Below are positions 33,669-43,382 of a stretch of 64,000 bases of DNA, one piece after another (the first letter of the stretch is position 1; every line of letters begins with the position of its first letter). This stretch comes from UBA3700 sp002372775 (GTDB lineage: Bacteria > Bacillota > Clostridia > Christensenellales > UBA3700), in assembly GCA_946615965.1 (NCBI GenBank), contig CAMOIC010000001.1, forward strand, positions 1 to 64,000, written 5' to 3'. The notes beneath the pieces are model-generated. The model made no database searches. It was not told the origin of the DNA and saw only the letters and a list, made by a program, of their open reading frames with translations. A program made the translations under genes and the position numbers.

Positions 33669-34574
33669 TTATTCCTCACGAAACTTTTTAACTAAATCAA
33701 ATATCTTATTATCAGTGGAATTTTCAAACCAATTTGCAAATTCGTAACGTTTAAGCCAAGTTATTTGGCGTTTTGCATAATGGCGAGAATTTAATTTGAT
33801 TAAATCCTTCACTTCTTCTATTGTTAATTTATTAACGAAGTAATCTTTAAACTCTTTATATCCAATAGCTTTCATAGATTGCATATCGAAATTATATCCA
33901 TCGTTTATTAATTCTTCTACTTCACGTGCTAAACCATTTAAAAACATTACATCAACACGATGATTGATTCTGCCATATAATGTATCTCTTTCTGGCGATA
34001 AACAGATTAACAATGTATCGTAATTAAGTTCTTTTTCTCTATCTTCTTGTTCACTCTTAATCTTTCCTGTAAGTTGATAAATCTCTAAAGCTCTTAAAAC
34101 TCTCTTTGTATTATTAGCATGAACTTTCTCAGCCTCTTGTGGATCAATTTCCTGTAAACGCTTGTGCATTTCTTCTGGACCAAAGTTAGCTAATTCTTCT
34201 TGAAGCTTTAATCTAACTGCATCGTCTTTTGCGCCCATTGTTAATGGATATAAAAGCGAATCAATATAAAGACCTGTTCCTCCAACAATTACTGGAATCT
34301 TGCCTCTTTTATGAAGATCATCAATAATGTGTTTTGCTTGTTTAGCATAATCATTAACAGAATAATCTTCATCTGGATTAACAATATCTATCATATGATG
34401 GATAACGCCGTCCATTTCTTCTTTTGTGACTTTAGCTGTACCTACATTCATTTTTCTGTAGATTTGCATGCTATCACATGAAATAATTTCGCTATCAAGC
34501 TCTTTAGCAATCTTAACTGCTAATGCACTTTTTCCTGATGCTGTTGGTCCTGCAATAATAATTATCTTGTTCAT
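33669..34574 (-). CDS. miaA: tRNA dimethylallyltransferase
   Basis: The 301-residue protein has the P-loop AGPTASGKSALAV, SCDSMQIYRKMNVGTAK and the GGTGLYIDSLL segment. It adds the dimethylallyl group to A37 of tRNAs reading U-starting codons, the substrate of MiaB encoded in the same operon. Its ATG overlaps the mutL stop by one base, so the two are coupled. Confidence 0.95.
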   Translation of the reverse strand: MNKIIIIAGPTASGKSALAVKIAKELDSEIISCDSMQIYRKMNVGTAKVTKEEMDGVIHHMIDIVNPDEDYSVNDYAKQAKHIIDDLHKRGKIPVIVGGTGLYIDSLLYPLTMGAKDDAVRLKLQEELANFGPEEMHKRLQEIDPQEAEKVHANNTKRVLRALEIYQLTGKIKSEQEDREKELNYDTLLICLSPERDTLYGRINHRVDVMFLNGLAREVEELINDGYNFDMQSMKAIGYKEFKDYFVNKLTIEEVKDLIKLNSRHYAKRQITWLKRYEFANWFENSTDNKIFDLVKKFREE

Positions 34575-36499
34575 TACTCAATTCTCTTAAATAATTTATC
34601 TAAATCCGTTCTTGTGAATGTGAATATACATGGACGACCATGTGGACATTGCATTGGAACGTTATTTTTCATTTGTCTAAACAATTCTCTAACTTGTGCA
34701 TCAGACAAAGAATCTCCAGCTTTTACAGCAGCCTTACAAGCCCATTGAGCTAGTTTATCTTTAATTAAATCTGAAGCTTTCAAATTAACTAAAACATTTT
34801 TTTCTACTAATATCTCTTCAAAGAATTTGTCTAAATTCATTTCAGATAAAAATGCTGGAACTGCATTAATCTTAAATGTTAAATCACCAAACTCTTCAAT
34901 CTCAAAACCAAGTTCAGATAATGAACTATTAAGATTCTTCATGAAATCATATTGATTTGAATTGCATGTAAATACATATGGTATGAATAATGGCTGAGAT
35001 ACAATTTCTCTTCTATTCATTAAATCAATCCACTTTTCATACAAGAATTTCTCATGACATGCATGTTGATCAATTAAATATGCATATGGCCCATCTTGAA
35101 TTACTAAAAATGTTTCAAATAATTGTCCAAGAACTGTATATGTTAATGGAACATCTTCATTTTTGATATTATTTAGAATTGTTTCTTCATCAAAATTATT
35201 ATCATTTTCTAAATTAGAATACGAGTTATTAGCTTTTTGTAGAATACTCTTCGAAATAGAATAATTTTCTATAGACGATTTTTGGCTGTTTTCTAAATTA
35301 GAGTTTTTGTTTAATAAAGAATCCATAACATTTTGTAAATTAGAATTCTTATTTATGTCAGAATTTTGATATGAATTAGGGACAGTTTCATAATGCAAAG
35401 AAGCATTGTACATATCGTTAAACATTTGTTCGTTTTTATGTTGAACGTTTGTTTGCTTTTCTTGTTCATTATTTTGTTCATCTTTTGAAATTGCCGATAA
35501 ATCCAAGGTTTTTTCTTGAGTATCTAAAGCTTGCAAAATTGCACGATAAACTATAGAAAATACCTTATGAGCATCTTGGAATCTAACATCTGATTTAGTT
35601 GGATGAACGTTTACATCTACCTCGTCAAATGGCATTACAATATTTAAAACATAAACAGGATATGTTCTCTTCATTAAAAGATTTCCATACGCTTGCATAA
35701 CAGCTAATGCAATGTTTTGGTTTGTTATTGGTCTTCCGTTAACTATTACTGTTTGATATTGTTTATTATGTTTTATATATTCTGGATTTGATGTATAACC
35801 GTATGCCCTATAATTTCCAAACGAATGATCAAAAGGAATTAAATTATTAGATACTTCTGTACCATATACTTCGTATATAGCATCTTCAAGGCCACCTGCT
35901 GTTTGTAATTCTACTTCACCATCTATTATCAATTTAAATTTAACATCTGGATTTGAGAATATTAAAGAAATCACCTTATTCTTAACAAGAGATTCTTCTT
36001 GTTTTGGTGTTTTCAAGAATTTTAATCTAACTGGAGTATTGTAGAATAAATCATCAACAGTAATTGATGTACCAATATTCATTCCAATATCCCCTTCTTC
36101 TTCAACAACTCCACCGCTTACTTTAACAAAGTATCCTATTCCTTCGCCGTTTTTAGGGTTAGAAGCAACAGTTAAATGAGAAACCGATGCAATAGATGCC
36201 AAAGCCTCTCCTCTAAAACCTAGAGTCGATATTGAGCTTAAATCTGCAGCGCTTTTTAGTTTTGATGTTGCGTGAGGTTGATATGTTAAATGAATATCTT
36301 CTTTATCTATACCCTCACCATTGTCTATAATTTGAATTTTCTTAATTCCACCTTCTTCGATGGAAATTGTAATTTCACTCGCACCAGCATCAATAGAGTT
36401 ATCTACTAACTCTTTAATAACAGAAGCTGGATTCTCAACAACTTCACCTGCGCTTATAAGATTATAAACAGAAGGATCTAGTTGATTAATTTTCTTCAT
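34574..36499 (-). CDS. mutL: DNA mismatch repair protein MutL (endonuclease type)
   Basis: The 641-residue protein has the N-terminal GHKL ATPase (VDNSIDAGA, DNGEGI, TLGFRGEALASI), a transducer domain, a long asparagine- and serine-rich linker (about 345-450) and a C-terminal dimerisation domain. The endonuclease motif DQHA-x2-E-x4-E is intact (DQHACHEKFLYEKW), as is CPHGRP. It therefore should nick DNA itself, as in organisms without MutH. It follows mutS by 3 nt. Confidence 0.95.
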   Translation of the reverse strand: MKKINQLDPSVYNLISAGEVVENPASVIKELVDNSIDAGASEITISIEEGGIKKIQIIDNGEGIDKEDIHLTYQPHATSKLKSAADLSSISTLGFRGEALASIASVSHLTVASNPKNGEGIGYFVKVSGGVVEEEGDIGMNIGTSITVDDLFYNTPVRLKFLKTPKQEESLVKNKVISLIFSNPDVKFKLIIDGEVELQTAGGLEDAIYEVYGTEVSNNLIPFDHSFGNYRAYGYTSNPEYIKHNKQYQTVIVNGRPITNQNIALAVMQAYGNLLMKRTYPVYVLNIVMPFDEVDVNVHPTKSDVRFQDAHKVFSIVYRAILQALDTQEKTLDLSAISKDEQNNEQEKQTNVQHKNEQMFNDMYNASLHYETVPNSYQNSDINKNSNLQNVMDSLLNKNSNLENSQKSSIENYSISKSILQKANNSYSNLENDNNFDEETILNNIKNEDVPLTYTVLGQLFETFLVIQDGPYAYLIDQHACHEKFLYEKWIDLMNRREIVSQPLFIPYVFTCNSNQYDFMKNLNSSLSELGFEIEEFGDLTFKINAVPAFLSEMNLDKFFEEILVEKNVLVNLKASDLIKDKLAQWACKAAVKAGDSLSDAQVRELFRQMKNNVPMQCPHGRPCIFTFTRTDLDKLFKRIE

Positions 36500-36502
36500 T
36501 GG

Positions 36503-39097
36503 CTAATTCTCCCTTTTGGCCAAATCTACCAATTCTTGCAATTGAGCAAAAGCTTGAATTGGAGATAATGTATCCATATCAATTTTAGATAACATAGCCT
36601 TTAGCTCGTTATTCTTTGATATGTCTAATAATGTTTCTTCATCTGTTTCTGTCTTTGCTTGTGTAGAAACAGCTATCTTTTCTAGAAGTTTTTGCACTTC
36701 TTTTGCTCTTTTTATTACAGTTTGTGGAAGTCCTGCAAGCTTAGCAACCTCAACGCCAAAGCTCTTATTTGTTCCACCTGGCATAATCTTATGTAAGAAT
36801 ACGATTCCTTTATCTTTTTCAGCAGCTAGAACTTTATAGTTCTTAATACCGCCAAGCAAACCTTCAAGTTCTGTAAGTTCATGATAGTGAGTTGAGAATA
36901 AAGTTCTACATCTAATTCTTTGAGATATATCCTCAATAACTGCTCTTGCTATAGCAAGTCCATCAAATGTAGATGTTCCTCTACCAATTTCATCAAGAAT
37001 TAGTAAGCTGTTTAAAGTGGCATTTTGCAAAATTGTAGCAACTTCTATCATTTCTACCATAAATGTAGATTGTCCAAATGCTAAATCATCTGAAGCACCT
37101 ATTCTTGTAAATACCCTATCTGTCAAGGCAATATCTGCCTTTTTAGCAGGAACAAATGATCCCATATGAGCCATTATTGTAATTAATGCCACTTGTCTCA
37201 TATAAGTACTCTTACCTGACATATTAGGTCCAGTAATAAGCATTGTTCTATTTGACCAGTTATCTAAAAGTGTACTGTTTGGAACGAAGTTTCCTTTAGA
37301 TATTTGTTCAACAACTGGATGTCTACCATCGATAATATCAATTTTATCTACTTTATCCCCGATATTTGGTTTAACATAACCATTCTTTATAGCGACTACT
37401 GCTAAAGCTAACAATGTATCTAAATCAGCAATAGCATTAGAAACTTTCAATAATGTAGGAATATTCTCAAGAACTACATCTTTAATTTGATTGAATAATT
37501 CAATTTCTAGTGCAATTCCCTTTTCAGCTGCACCTAATAATTTATCTTCAATCTCTTTTAACTCTTCTGTTATGTATCTCTCCCCAGTTGTAAGTGTTTG
37601 TTTTCTTACATAATTCATTGGAGCCTTATCTACTGCACCTTTTGAAATCTCAATGTAATATCCAAATACTTTATTAAAACCAACTTTTAGAGTCTTAATA
37701 CCTGTAGTTTCTCTTTCTCTTGCTTCAAGTTCAGCAAGCCATGTCTTTCCTTGAGTTGAAGCTTCTTTATATTCATCAAGCTCTTTATTAAAGCCTTTTT
37801 TAATGAATCCACCTTCTCTGATTAAGATATTGCAATCCTCATCAATTGCTGAGTGTAGCAAATTATATAGGTCGGTAAGCGGATTAATACTTTCGTTAAT
37901 ATCTTTTATCATTTTTGAAGATAAAGTAGATATTAAGGCCTTAATACTTGGCAAAATCTCTAAAGATGAAGCGATTGCTAAGAAATCTCTTGGAGATGGA
38001 TTACCATAAACAACACGAGAAGATAATCTTTCTATATCTCTAACTTGTGATAATACTTCGTATAAATTGTTTCTAATCTTTGTGCTCTTTGTTAATTCCT
38101 CTACTGCATCCAATCTTTCATTAATCTTTATTGGATTTCTTAAAGGTCTTTCAATCCATTGCTTTAGATTTCTAGCGCCCATTGCAGTTTTAGTTTTATC
38201 TAAAACGCCTAAAAGAGTTGCTCTTTTTGATCCATCTCTCATAGATTCGACAAGTTCTAGATTTCTCATAGCTGTAGAATCTATTGTTAGATATTCATTA
38301 GTTTTTATGAATTTAATTGAGCTAATATGCCATAAATCTCTTTTTTGAGTAGCAATTACGTAATCTATTAAAGCACCTGCAGATGATATAGATAATGGAT
38401 ATTTATCTATTTCAAACATTTGCAATGATACTACTCTAAATTGCTTTAATAGTTTGTTATATGCAGTTTGTCTATCAAATAATTGTTCTGGATATCTTTG
38501 GAATGATGGTAATTTTCCCATAGCAACAGATTGTAATCCTTTACAATTTTGATAAACCACATCATTACAGATAATTTCTGCAGGTTTAATTGTCATTAAC
38601 AAGTCTTCTAAATCCGAAAAGCTCTTAAATGGCAATTGTAATGTATTAAATTCACCTGTCGAAACATCTACCCAGGAAATTGAGAATTCCTTCTCGTTTG
38701 CGTATACAGAAGCTAAATAGTTATTATCTTTTTCAGATAATATAGTATCTTCTATAACTGTACCTGGTGTAACAATTCTTATAATTCCTCTTTCAACCAT
38801 TTCACCTTTAGGTGTTTTATCTGGATCTGAAAGTTGTTCGCATATTGCTACTTTTTTACCTGCTTGAATTAGTTTTGGAAGGTATGCATCAAGTGCATGG
38901 AATGGAACTCCACACATAGGAGCTCTCTCTTCTAAGCCACATGCCCTACCTGTTAGTGTTAAATCTAAAATATCTGAAACAGTTTTAGCATCCTCAAAGA
39001 AGACTTCATAGAAGTCTCCAAGTCTACACAAGATAATTGTGTCTGGATATTGTTCCTTTAATGACAAATAATATTGCATTAATGGAGAAAGTGCCAT
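36503..39097 (-). CDS. mutS: DNA mismatch repair protein MutS
   Basis: At 864 residues it is a full MutS. It has an N-terminal mismatch-recognition domain with the GDFYEVFFEDA Phe-x-Glu motif, connector, lever and clamp, and the ATPase with Walker A TGPNMSGKSTYMRQ, LILDEIGRGTSTFDG and STHYHEL. The C-terminal tail is short. It lies between miaB and mutL with AGGGGT as ribosome site, a common Clostridia arrangement. Confidence 0.96.
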   Translation of the reverse strand: MALSPLMQYYLSLKEQYPDTIILCRLGDFYEVFFEDAKTVSDILDLTLTGRACGLEERAPMCGVPFHALDAYLPKLIQAGKKVAICEQLSDPDKTPKGEMVERGIIRIVTPGTVIEDTILSEKDNNYLASVYANEKEFSISWVDVSTGEFNTLQLPFKSFSDLEDLLMTIKPAEIICNDVVYQNCKGLQSVAMGKLPSFQRYPEQLFDRQTAYNKLLKQFRVVSLQMFEIDKYPLSISSAGALIDYVIATQKRDLWHISSIKFIKTNEYLTIDSTAMRNLELVESMRDGSKRATLLGVLDKTKTAMGARNLKQWIERPLRNPIKINERLDAVEELTKSTKIRNNLYEVLSQVRDIERLSSRVVYGNPSPRDFLAIASSLEILPSIKALISTLSSKMIKDINESINPLTDLYNLLHSAIDEDCNILIREGGFIKKGFNKELDEYKEASTQGKTWLAELEARERETTGIKTLKVGFNKVFGYYIEISKGAVDKAPMNYVRKQTLTTGERYITEELKEIEDKLLGAAEKGIALEIELFNQIKDVVLENIPTLLKVSNAIADLDTLLALAVVAIKNGYVKPNIGDKVDKIDIIDGRHPVVEQISKGNFVPNSTLLDNWSNRTMLITGPNMSGKSTYMRQVALITIMAHMGSFVPAKKADIALTDRVFTRIGASDDLAFGQSTFMVEMIEVATILQNATLNSLLILDEIGRGTSTFDGLAIARAVIEDISQRIRCRTLFSTHYHELTELEGLLGGIKNYKVLAAEKDKGIVFLHKIMPGGTNKSFGVEVAKLAGLPQTVIKRAKEVQKLLEKIAVSTQAKTETDEETLLDISKNNELKAMLSKIDMDTLSPIQAFAQLQELVDLAKREN

Positions 39098-39106
39098 TTT
39101 TACCCC

Positions 39107-40435
39107 TTATTTCACAATCTCTCCGAATAATGAAGCTGATTGAGATCTATTAATTTTTACGTTTACAAATTGTCCAACAAGAGAAGGTTCCCCTTCAAAT
39201 GTTACTAATCTACCAAAATCTGTTCTACCACAAACGTATCCTGGCTTCTTCTCTACTGTATCTTCTACTAATACTTCGTATGTATTACCCTCATATTCCT
39301 TAGAAAGCTTCTTAGTCATAGCATTTTGTTCTTTAATTAAGCGCATAATTCTATCTTTTGATACTTCTTCTGGAATTTGTGGCCATGTAGCTGCAGGTGT
39401 TCCTTGACGCATTGAATAGATAAATGTAAATGCAGAAGAATACCCAACTTTTCTAACAATATCTACGGTATCCATGAAGTCTTCCTCTTCTTCGTATGGG
39501 AAACCTACCATTAAGTCTGTTGTTATACCACAATCTGGGATTTTAGCCTTAATTGCTGCAATTCTATCTAAGTAATACTCTCTTGTATAATGACGATTCA
39601 TCTTTTGAAGTACTTTATTTGAACCAGATTGAATTGGTAAATGAATATAATGGCATAAATGTGTACCATTTGCGATGATATCTATAACTTCATCGGATAA
39701 ATCCTTTGGATGTGAAGTCATAAATCTAATTCTATATTTACCTTCAACTTTATCTAATTCAGAAAGTAATGCAGCAAAAGTGCTCTTTCCGTCTTTTAAA
39801 TCATTACCATATGAGTTAACATTTTGACCAAGTAATGTGATTTCTTTATATCCTTGTTTAACAAGAGATTTAAATTCAGCAATAATTGCTTCCATCGATC
39901 TTGATCTTTCTCTACCTCTAACGTAAGGAACAATACAATATGTACAGAAGTTGTTACAACCGTACATAATATTTAACCAAGCATTAGTACCTGATGTTCT
40001 ATATACTCTCTCATCTTCGATGATTTCAGGTCTATCGTTAGGATCAATAAGATATTGTTTTCTCTTTGGATTAGCTAAAACTTTAGTTAATGCTGTATCT
40101 AGCATATTTAAGTTATTTGTACCAAGAACGATATCTACATAAGGATATTTTTCTTTAAAGATTGTTGTTTCACCCTTTTGTTGTGTCATACAACCCATAA
40201 CTACGATAACTAGATTAGGATTAATCTTCTTAAGATGCTTTACTGCACCAATATTACCAAATGCCTTTTGTTCGGCATTATCTCTAATACAACAAGTATT
40301 AAACAAAATCAAATCTGCTTGTTTCTCATCTTGAGTTTCTCTATATCCCATATCTTCTAGGATACCAGCAGCTTTTTCAGATTCATGGATGTTCATTTGA
40401 CATCCGTAAGTTATAATTTTATATTTCTTTTCCAT
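39107..40435 (-). CDS. miaB: tRNA-2-methylthio-N6-dimethylallyladenosine synthase
   Basis: The 442-residue radical SAM methylthiotransferase has the three N-terminal cluster cysteines (YGCQMNIHESE, NTCCIRDNA, VMGCMTQ), the radical SAM motif CNNFCTYCIVPYVRGRE and a C-terminal TRAM domain. It thiomethylates the MiaA product in tRNA. ATG 40435 is used; an upstream in-frame ATG at 40474 lies inside the promoter's -35 box. The -10 ends 10 nt before the ATG, so the leader is only a few bases. Confidence 0.94.
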   Translation of the reverse strand: MEKKYKIITYGCQMNIHESEKAAGILEDMGYRETQDEKQADLILFNTCCIRDNAEQKAFGNIGAVKHLKKINPNLVIVVMGCMTQQKGETTIFKEKYPYVDIVLGTNNLNMLDTALTKVLANPKRKQYLIDPNDRPEIIEDERVYRTSGTNAWLNIMYGCNNFCTYCIVPYVRGRERSRSMEAIIAEFKSLVKQGYKEITLLGQNVNSYGNDLKDGKSTFAALLSELDKVEGKYRIRFMTSHPKDLSDEVIDIIANGTHLCHYIHLPIQSGSNKVLQKMNRHYTREYYLDRIAAIKAKIPDCGITTDLMVGFPYEEEEDFMDTVDIVRKVGYSSAFTFIYSMRQGTPAATWPQIPEEVSKDRIMRLIKEQNAMTKKLSKEYEGNTYEVLVEDTVEKKPGYVCGRTDFGRLVTFEGEPSLVGQFVNVKINRSQSASLFGEIVK

Positions 40436-40445
40436 AGCATCTCTT

Positions 40446-40474
40446 ATTATATACATAAACGCGCGTAATAACAA
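40446..40474 (-). promoter_or_regulatory. Promoter of the miaB-mutS-mutL-miaA operon, with CG-rich spacer element
   Basis: On the minus strand TTGTTA (40474-40469), 17 bp and TATAAT (40451-40446). The spacer carries TTACGCGCGTT, the same element as in the asp23 and pepP promoters. Confidence 0.78.
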
Positions 40475-40514
40475 TAAAAATATGAGGATGACACTTATTA
40501 GTTATCACCCTCAT
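40475..40514 (-). terminator. Terminator of the mutS2-iscS-thiI operon
   Basis: On the minus strand ATGAGGGTGAT pairs, with mismatches, to a distal arm ending TCATCCTCAT (stem 40514-40504 with 40492-40482), and ATTTTTATTG follows. It lies 100 bp behind thiI and directly upstream of the miaB promoter. The 90 bp between it and thiI hold nothing else I can see. Confidence 0.65.
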
Positions 40515-40613
40515 TACAATATTCATTTTAGTCAATTTATTTCTTATGTTTTATGAAAAATGCATTAATTTAAAATAATTTTACCCTATTTAAGAAATTT
40601 ACTTTCTAAAACA

Positions 40614-41792
40614 CTATTTTTCGTACTCTGACTTTAAATCTATAATTTCTGTGTTTTCAATAGCCCAATTGATTAGTTCTTCAACATTTTCAATCTTGGC
40701 TTGTTCAGAAATTGAAGTTTCAAGCTTTGGTTTAATTACTGGATATTCTGGCAAGAACACTGTACAGCAATCTGGATATGGAAGTTCTGATAGTTTTGCT
40801 GTTCCAATCTTTTCTGCAGTATCTATAATCTCATATTTATCCATACCAATAAGGGGTCTAAATACTGGAAGTAATTCAACAGCCTCATTTGTTGATGTTA
40901 TAGATTGAACTGTTTGAGATGCTACTTGAGCTAAACTCTCACCAGTGATTAAAGCACCACAACCATCTTTATTAGCGATTCTTTCGGCAATCATAATCAT
41001 AATTCTTCTCATGATTGTTATCATGAAGTCTTCTCTACATTTCTCATGAATTGCTTCTTGAATTTGTGTAAATGGAACAACATATAATCTTATATCTTGG
41101 CAATACTTTGTCATAACTTGTGCAAGATCGATTACTTTTTGCTTTGCTTGTAAACTTGTATGAGGATAAGAATGGAAATGAATTGCTGATATACTCATAC
41201 CACGTCTTGCCATTCTCCAGCCTGCTACAGGCGAATCAAAACCACCACTAAGCAATAGCATACCTTTTCCTGACACACCTACTGGCATACCCATAGCACC
41301 AGGAATTTTGTTTGAGAAGATATATGTATATCCCCTTTCTCTGATATCTACATTTACATCTACTTCTGGATTATGTAAATCAACTTTTAGATTATCCACC
41401 TTAGATAAGATATATCCGCCCATTTTACCAGCAAGTTCAAATGATTTCACAGGGAATGTCTTATCTGCTCTTGTACATGAAACTCTAAATGTTTGTCCTG
41501 GATTTGGAGCATATTCTAAGATATTATCTCTAATATTATCTAACGATGTTGCTACCTTAGTAGCAATAGATAAAGAATGAAGGCCAAAAACCTTTTGTAA
41601 TCTATCTACAATTTCATCTTGCTCGAATTCTGAATAGTCTTCAATATAATATCTATTTTGACTCTTTAGGAATTTATAATTAATTCCTGTTAACTGTCTT
41701 TTAATATTATTAATTAATACTGAATCAAAATAGCTCTTATTCTTTCCTTTTAAGAAAATCTCGCCAATTCTTAATAAAATAACTTTACTCAT
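40614..41792 (-). CDS. thiI: tRNA 4-thiouridine synthase ThiI
   Basis: The 392-residue protein has an N-terminal ferredoxin-like and THUMP region (to about 165) and the PP-loop LLLSGGFDSPVAG near residue 180, with a later C-containing DCCTVFLPEYP. There is no C-terminal rhodanese domain, as in Bacillus ThiI, where a dedicated cysteine desulfurase feeds sulfur directly. That desulfurase is encoded just upstream, overlapping by 8 nt. Confidence 0.94.
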   Translation of the reverse strand: MSKVILLRIGEIFLKGKNKSYFDSVLINNIKRQLTGINYKFLKSQNRYYIEDYSEFEQDEIVDRLQKVFGLHSLSIATKVATSLDNIRDNILEYAPNPGQTFRVSCTRADKTFPVKSFELAGKMGGYILSKVDNLKVDLHNPEVDVNVDIRERGYTYIFSNKIPGAMGMPVGVSGKGMLLLSGGFDSPVAGWRMARRGMSISAIHFHSYPHTSLQAKQKVIDLAQVMTKYCQDIRLYVVPFTQIQEAIHEKCREDFMITIMRRIMIMIAERIANKDGCGALITGESLAQVASQTVQSITSTNEAVELLPVFRPLIGMDKYEIIDTAEKIGTAKLSELPYPDCCTVFLPEYPVIKPKLETSISEQAKIENVEELINWAIENTEIIDLKSEYEK

Positions 41793-42927
41793 GTTTATGT
41801 AACTCTCTTTCTACTTTTATTGCTTCTTTTAACGCATTTAATGCGGTATTTAAATCTTCTTTATTGATATTTGCATCATATGATATTCTAAGCATTCCAT
41901 CATGATATGCACTATCTAAACCTAATGCTAAAGGAATTCTTTTTAAACCTTTTTTAGCAGAACAAGCTGACCCTGTTCCAATTACTATATCCCTAGATTC
42001 TAAGTAATGAACAACACCTTCTCCTCTAACATTCTTTAGAGAGAATGAGATAATATATGGAGATGATTCTTCAAGATTTGTATTTATAATACAATCTTCA
42101 AAATTCTTAGATACAAAATCATAGACATATTTTTGAATCTCTTTTGCTTTGCTGTAATCTTGAGCAATAGTTTCAAATGTTTTATCCATAGCAACGTTAA
42201 ATGCAGCAATTCCTGGCACATTCTCTGTTGCAGATCTTATATTATCTTCTTGTCCGCCACCATATATAAATGTTCTTGGATGAATATCTTTTTTAACAAA
42301 CACTACACCAACACCTTTAGGCCCATGAATCTTATGTGAAGATATTGAGAATGCATCTACACCAAAATTCTTTAAATTAACTGGAACCTTTCCAAATCCT
42401 TGTACACCATCACAATGGAATACAACAGATGGGTTAACTCTTTTTGCTAAAGAACAAAGTTCTTTAATTGGATTTAAAGCCCCTGTTTCATTACATACAA
42501 GCATTATTGAAACAAGTACTGTATCCTTAGTCATTTTGCTCTTAAAATCGTTAATATCAACCCTACCGTATCTATCTACATTAACAAATTCAAGCTCATA
42601 TCCTAAATCTTTTAGTCTTTGAGCAGTATTTGCTATTGCTGAATGCTCTACTGAAGATATAAGAACCTTACCTTTCTTTGGTTTTATGGTACAAAGTAAA
42701 GATAAATTGTCTGCTTCTGATCCAGAAGCTACAAAATACAACTCTTCTGGCAAACATCCTATCTTTTTAGCTATATTTGCTTTTACTTTATGCATCATAT
42801 TCAAAGGTTCTAGAGATTGAGCATACAAAGCAGATGGATTATAGTAGCAATCTATAGCCCATTTCTTGTATTCATCAAGACACTCTTCAAACATTCTAGT
42901 TGTAGCTGCATTATCTAAATAAATCAT
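41785..42927 (-). CDS. Cysteine desulfurase (NifS/IscS family, likely ThiI partner)
   Basis: This 380-residue PLP enzyme begins MIYLDNAATTR and has SSHKIHGPKGVGVVFV with the PLP lysine, and GTGSACSAKKG with the catalytic cysteine in a short loop. Overlap with thiI suggests the role of NifZ in Bacillus, supplying persulfide for s4U. ATG 42927 is chosen because GTGAGGAT lies just before it; an in-frame GTG at 42939 is within that site. It overlaps the previous gene by 17 nt. Confidence 0.9.
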   Translation of the reverse strand: MIYLDNAATTRMFEECLDEYKKWAIDCYYNPSALYAQSLEPLNMMHKVKANIAKKIGCLPEELYFVASGSEADNLSLLCTIKPKKGKVLISSVEHSAIANTAQRLKDLGYELEFVNVDRYGRVDINDFKSKMTKDTVLVSIMLVCNETGALNPIKELCSLAKRVNPSVVFHCDGVQGFGKVPVNLKNFGVDAFSISSHKIHGPKGVGVVFVKKDIHPRTFIYGGGQEDNIRSATENVPGIAAFNVAMDKTFETIAQDYSKAKEIQKYVYDFVSKNFEDCIINTNLEESSPYIISFSLKNVRGEGVVHYLESRDIVIGTGSACSAKKGLKRIPLALGLDSAYHDGMLRISYDANINKEDLNTALNALKEAIKVERELHKHE

Positions 42928-43381
42928 ATTTATCCTCACAAGTTAAAGCTGCATACATAGTATCATCTAAATTTAAGATATATAATTCTCCATTATTTAG
43001 TTCTACTAAATACTCGTCATACATACATGTTTTATCATACAGTTTTTTAGCCTTAACTGGTTCTCCATTATATAATTTGATATCTTTGATATCAGTTTTA
43101 TTAAATTTTATAAATGTATAAAGTTTTCTATAATACATTTTTGTAACTTCAAATTCGCCCTTATAATACGAATATGAGATTGTATATGTCATATATATTG
43201 TCCAAACTCTTAATCCTAAGAAGAATAAGAATACTAAACCCATATATAAGAACACTATTGGGAATAACAATGCAGTAGCAATCATAAACACACATACAAG
43301 ATCAACAAGAAGTGCTGATACAAGTATTAAATATCTTAATGGATTCAATCTCCTATTTTGATATGAATATGTATGTCTCAT
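42911..43381 (-). CDS. Small membrane protein of unknown function
   Basis: The 156-residue protein starts with a basic, polar stretch (RHTYSYQNRRLNP), has two adjacent membrane helices (about 16-40 and 42-66) and then a soluble beta-rich part (TYTISYSYYKGEFEVTKMYYR, TDIKDIKLYNGEP). The layout resembles small PH-like membrane proteins, but I do not recognise a family. It starts one base after mutS2 without a ribosome site and overlaps the desulfurase start, so it is translationally coupled. Confidence 0.75.
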   Translation of the reverse strand: MRHTYSYQNRRLNPLRYLILVSALLVDLVCVFMIATALLFPIVFLYMGLVFLFFLGLRVWTIYMTYTISYSYYKGEFEVTKMYYRKLYTFIKFNKTDIKDIKLYNGEPVKAKKLYDKTCMYDEYLVELNNGELYILNLDDTMYAALTCEDKYDLFR

Positions 43382-43382
43382 G

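Noticed and set aside
40436..40474. Longer miaB reading frame starting at 40474
   Set aside because: The extra codons overlap the -35, spacer and -10 of the operon promoter, and are not MiaB-like.
42133..42339. Opposite-strand open frames inside the minus-strand operons (for example within the cysteine desulfurase gene)
   Set aside because: They are antisense shadows of well-supported genes, lack ribosome sites and encode unlikely compositions.
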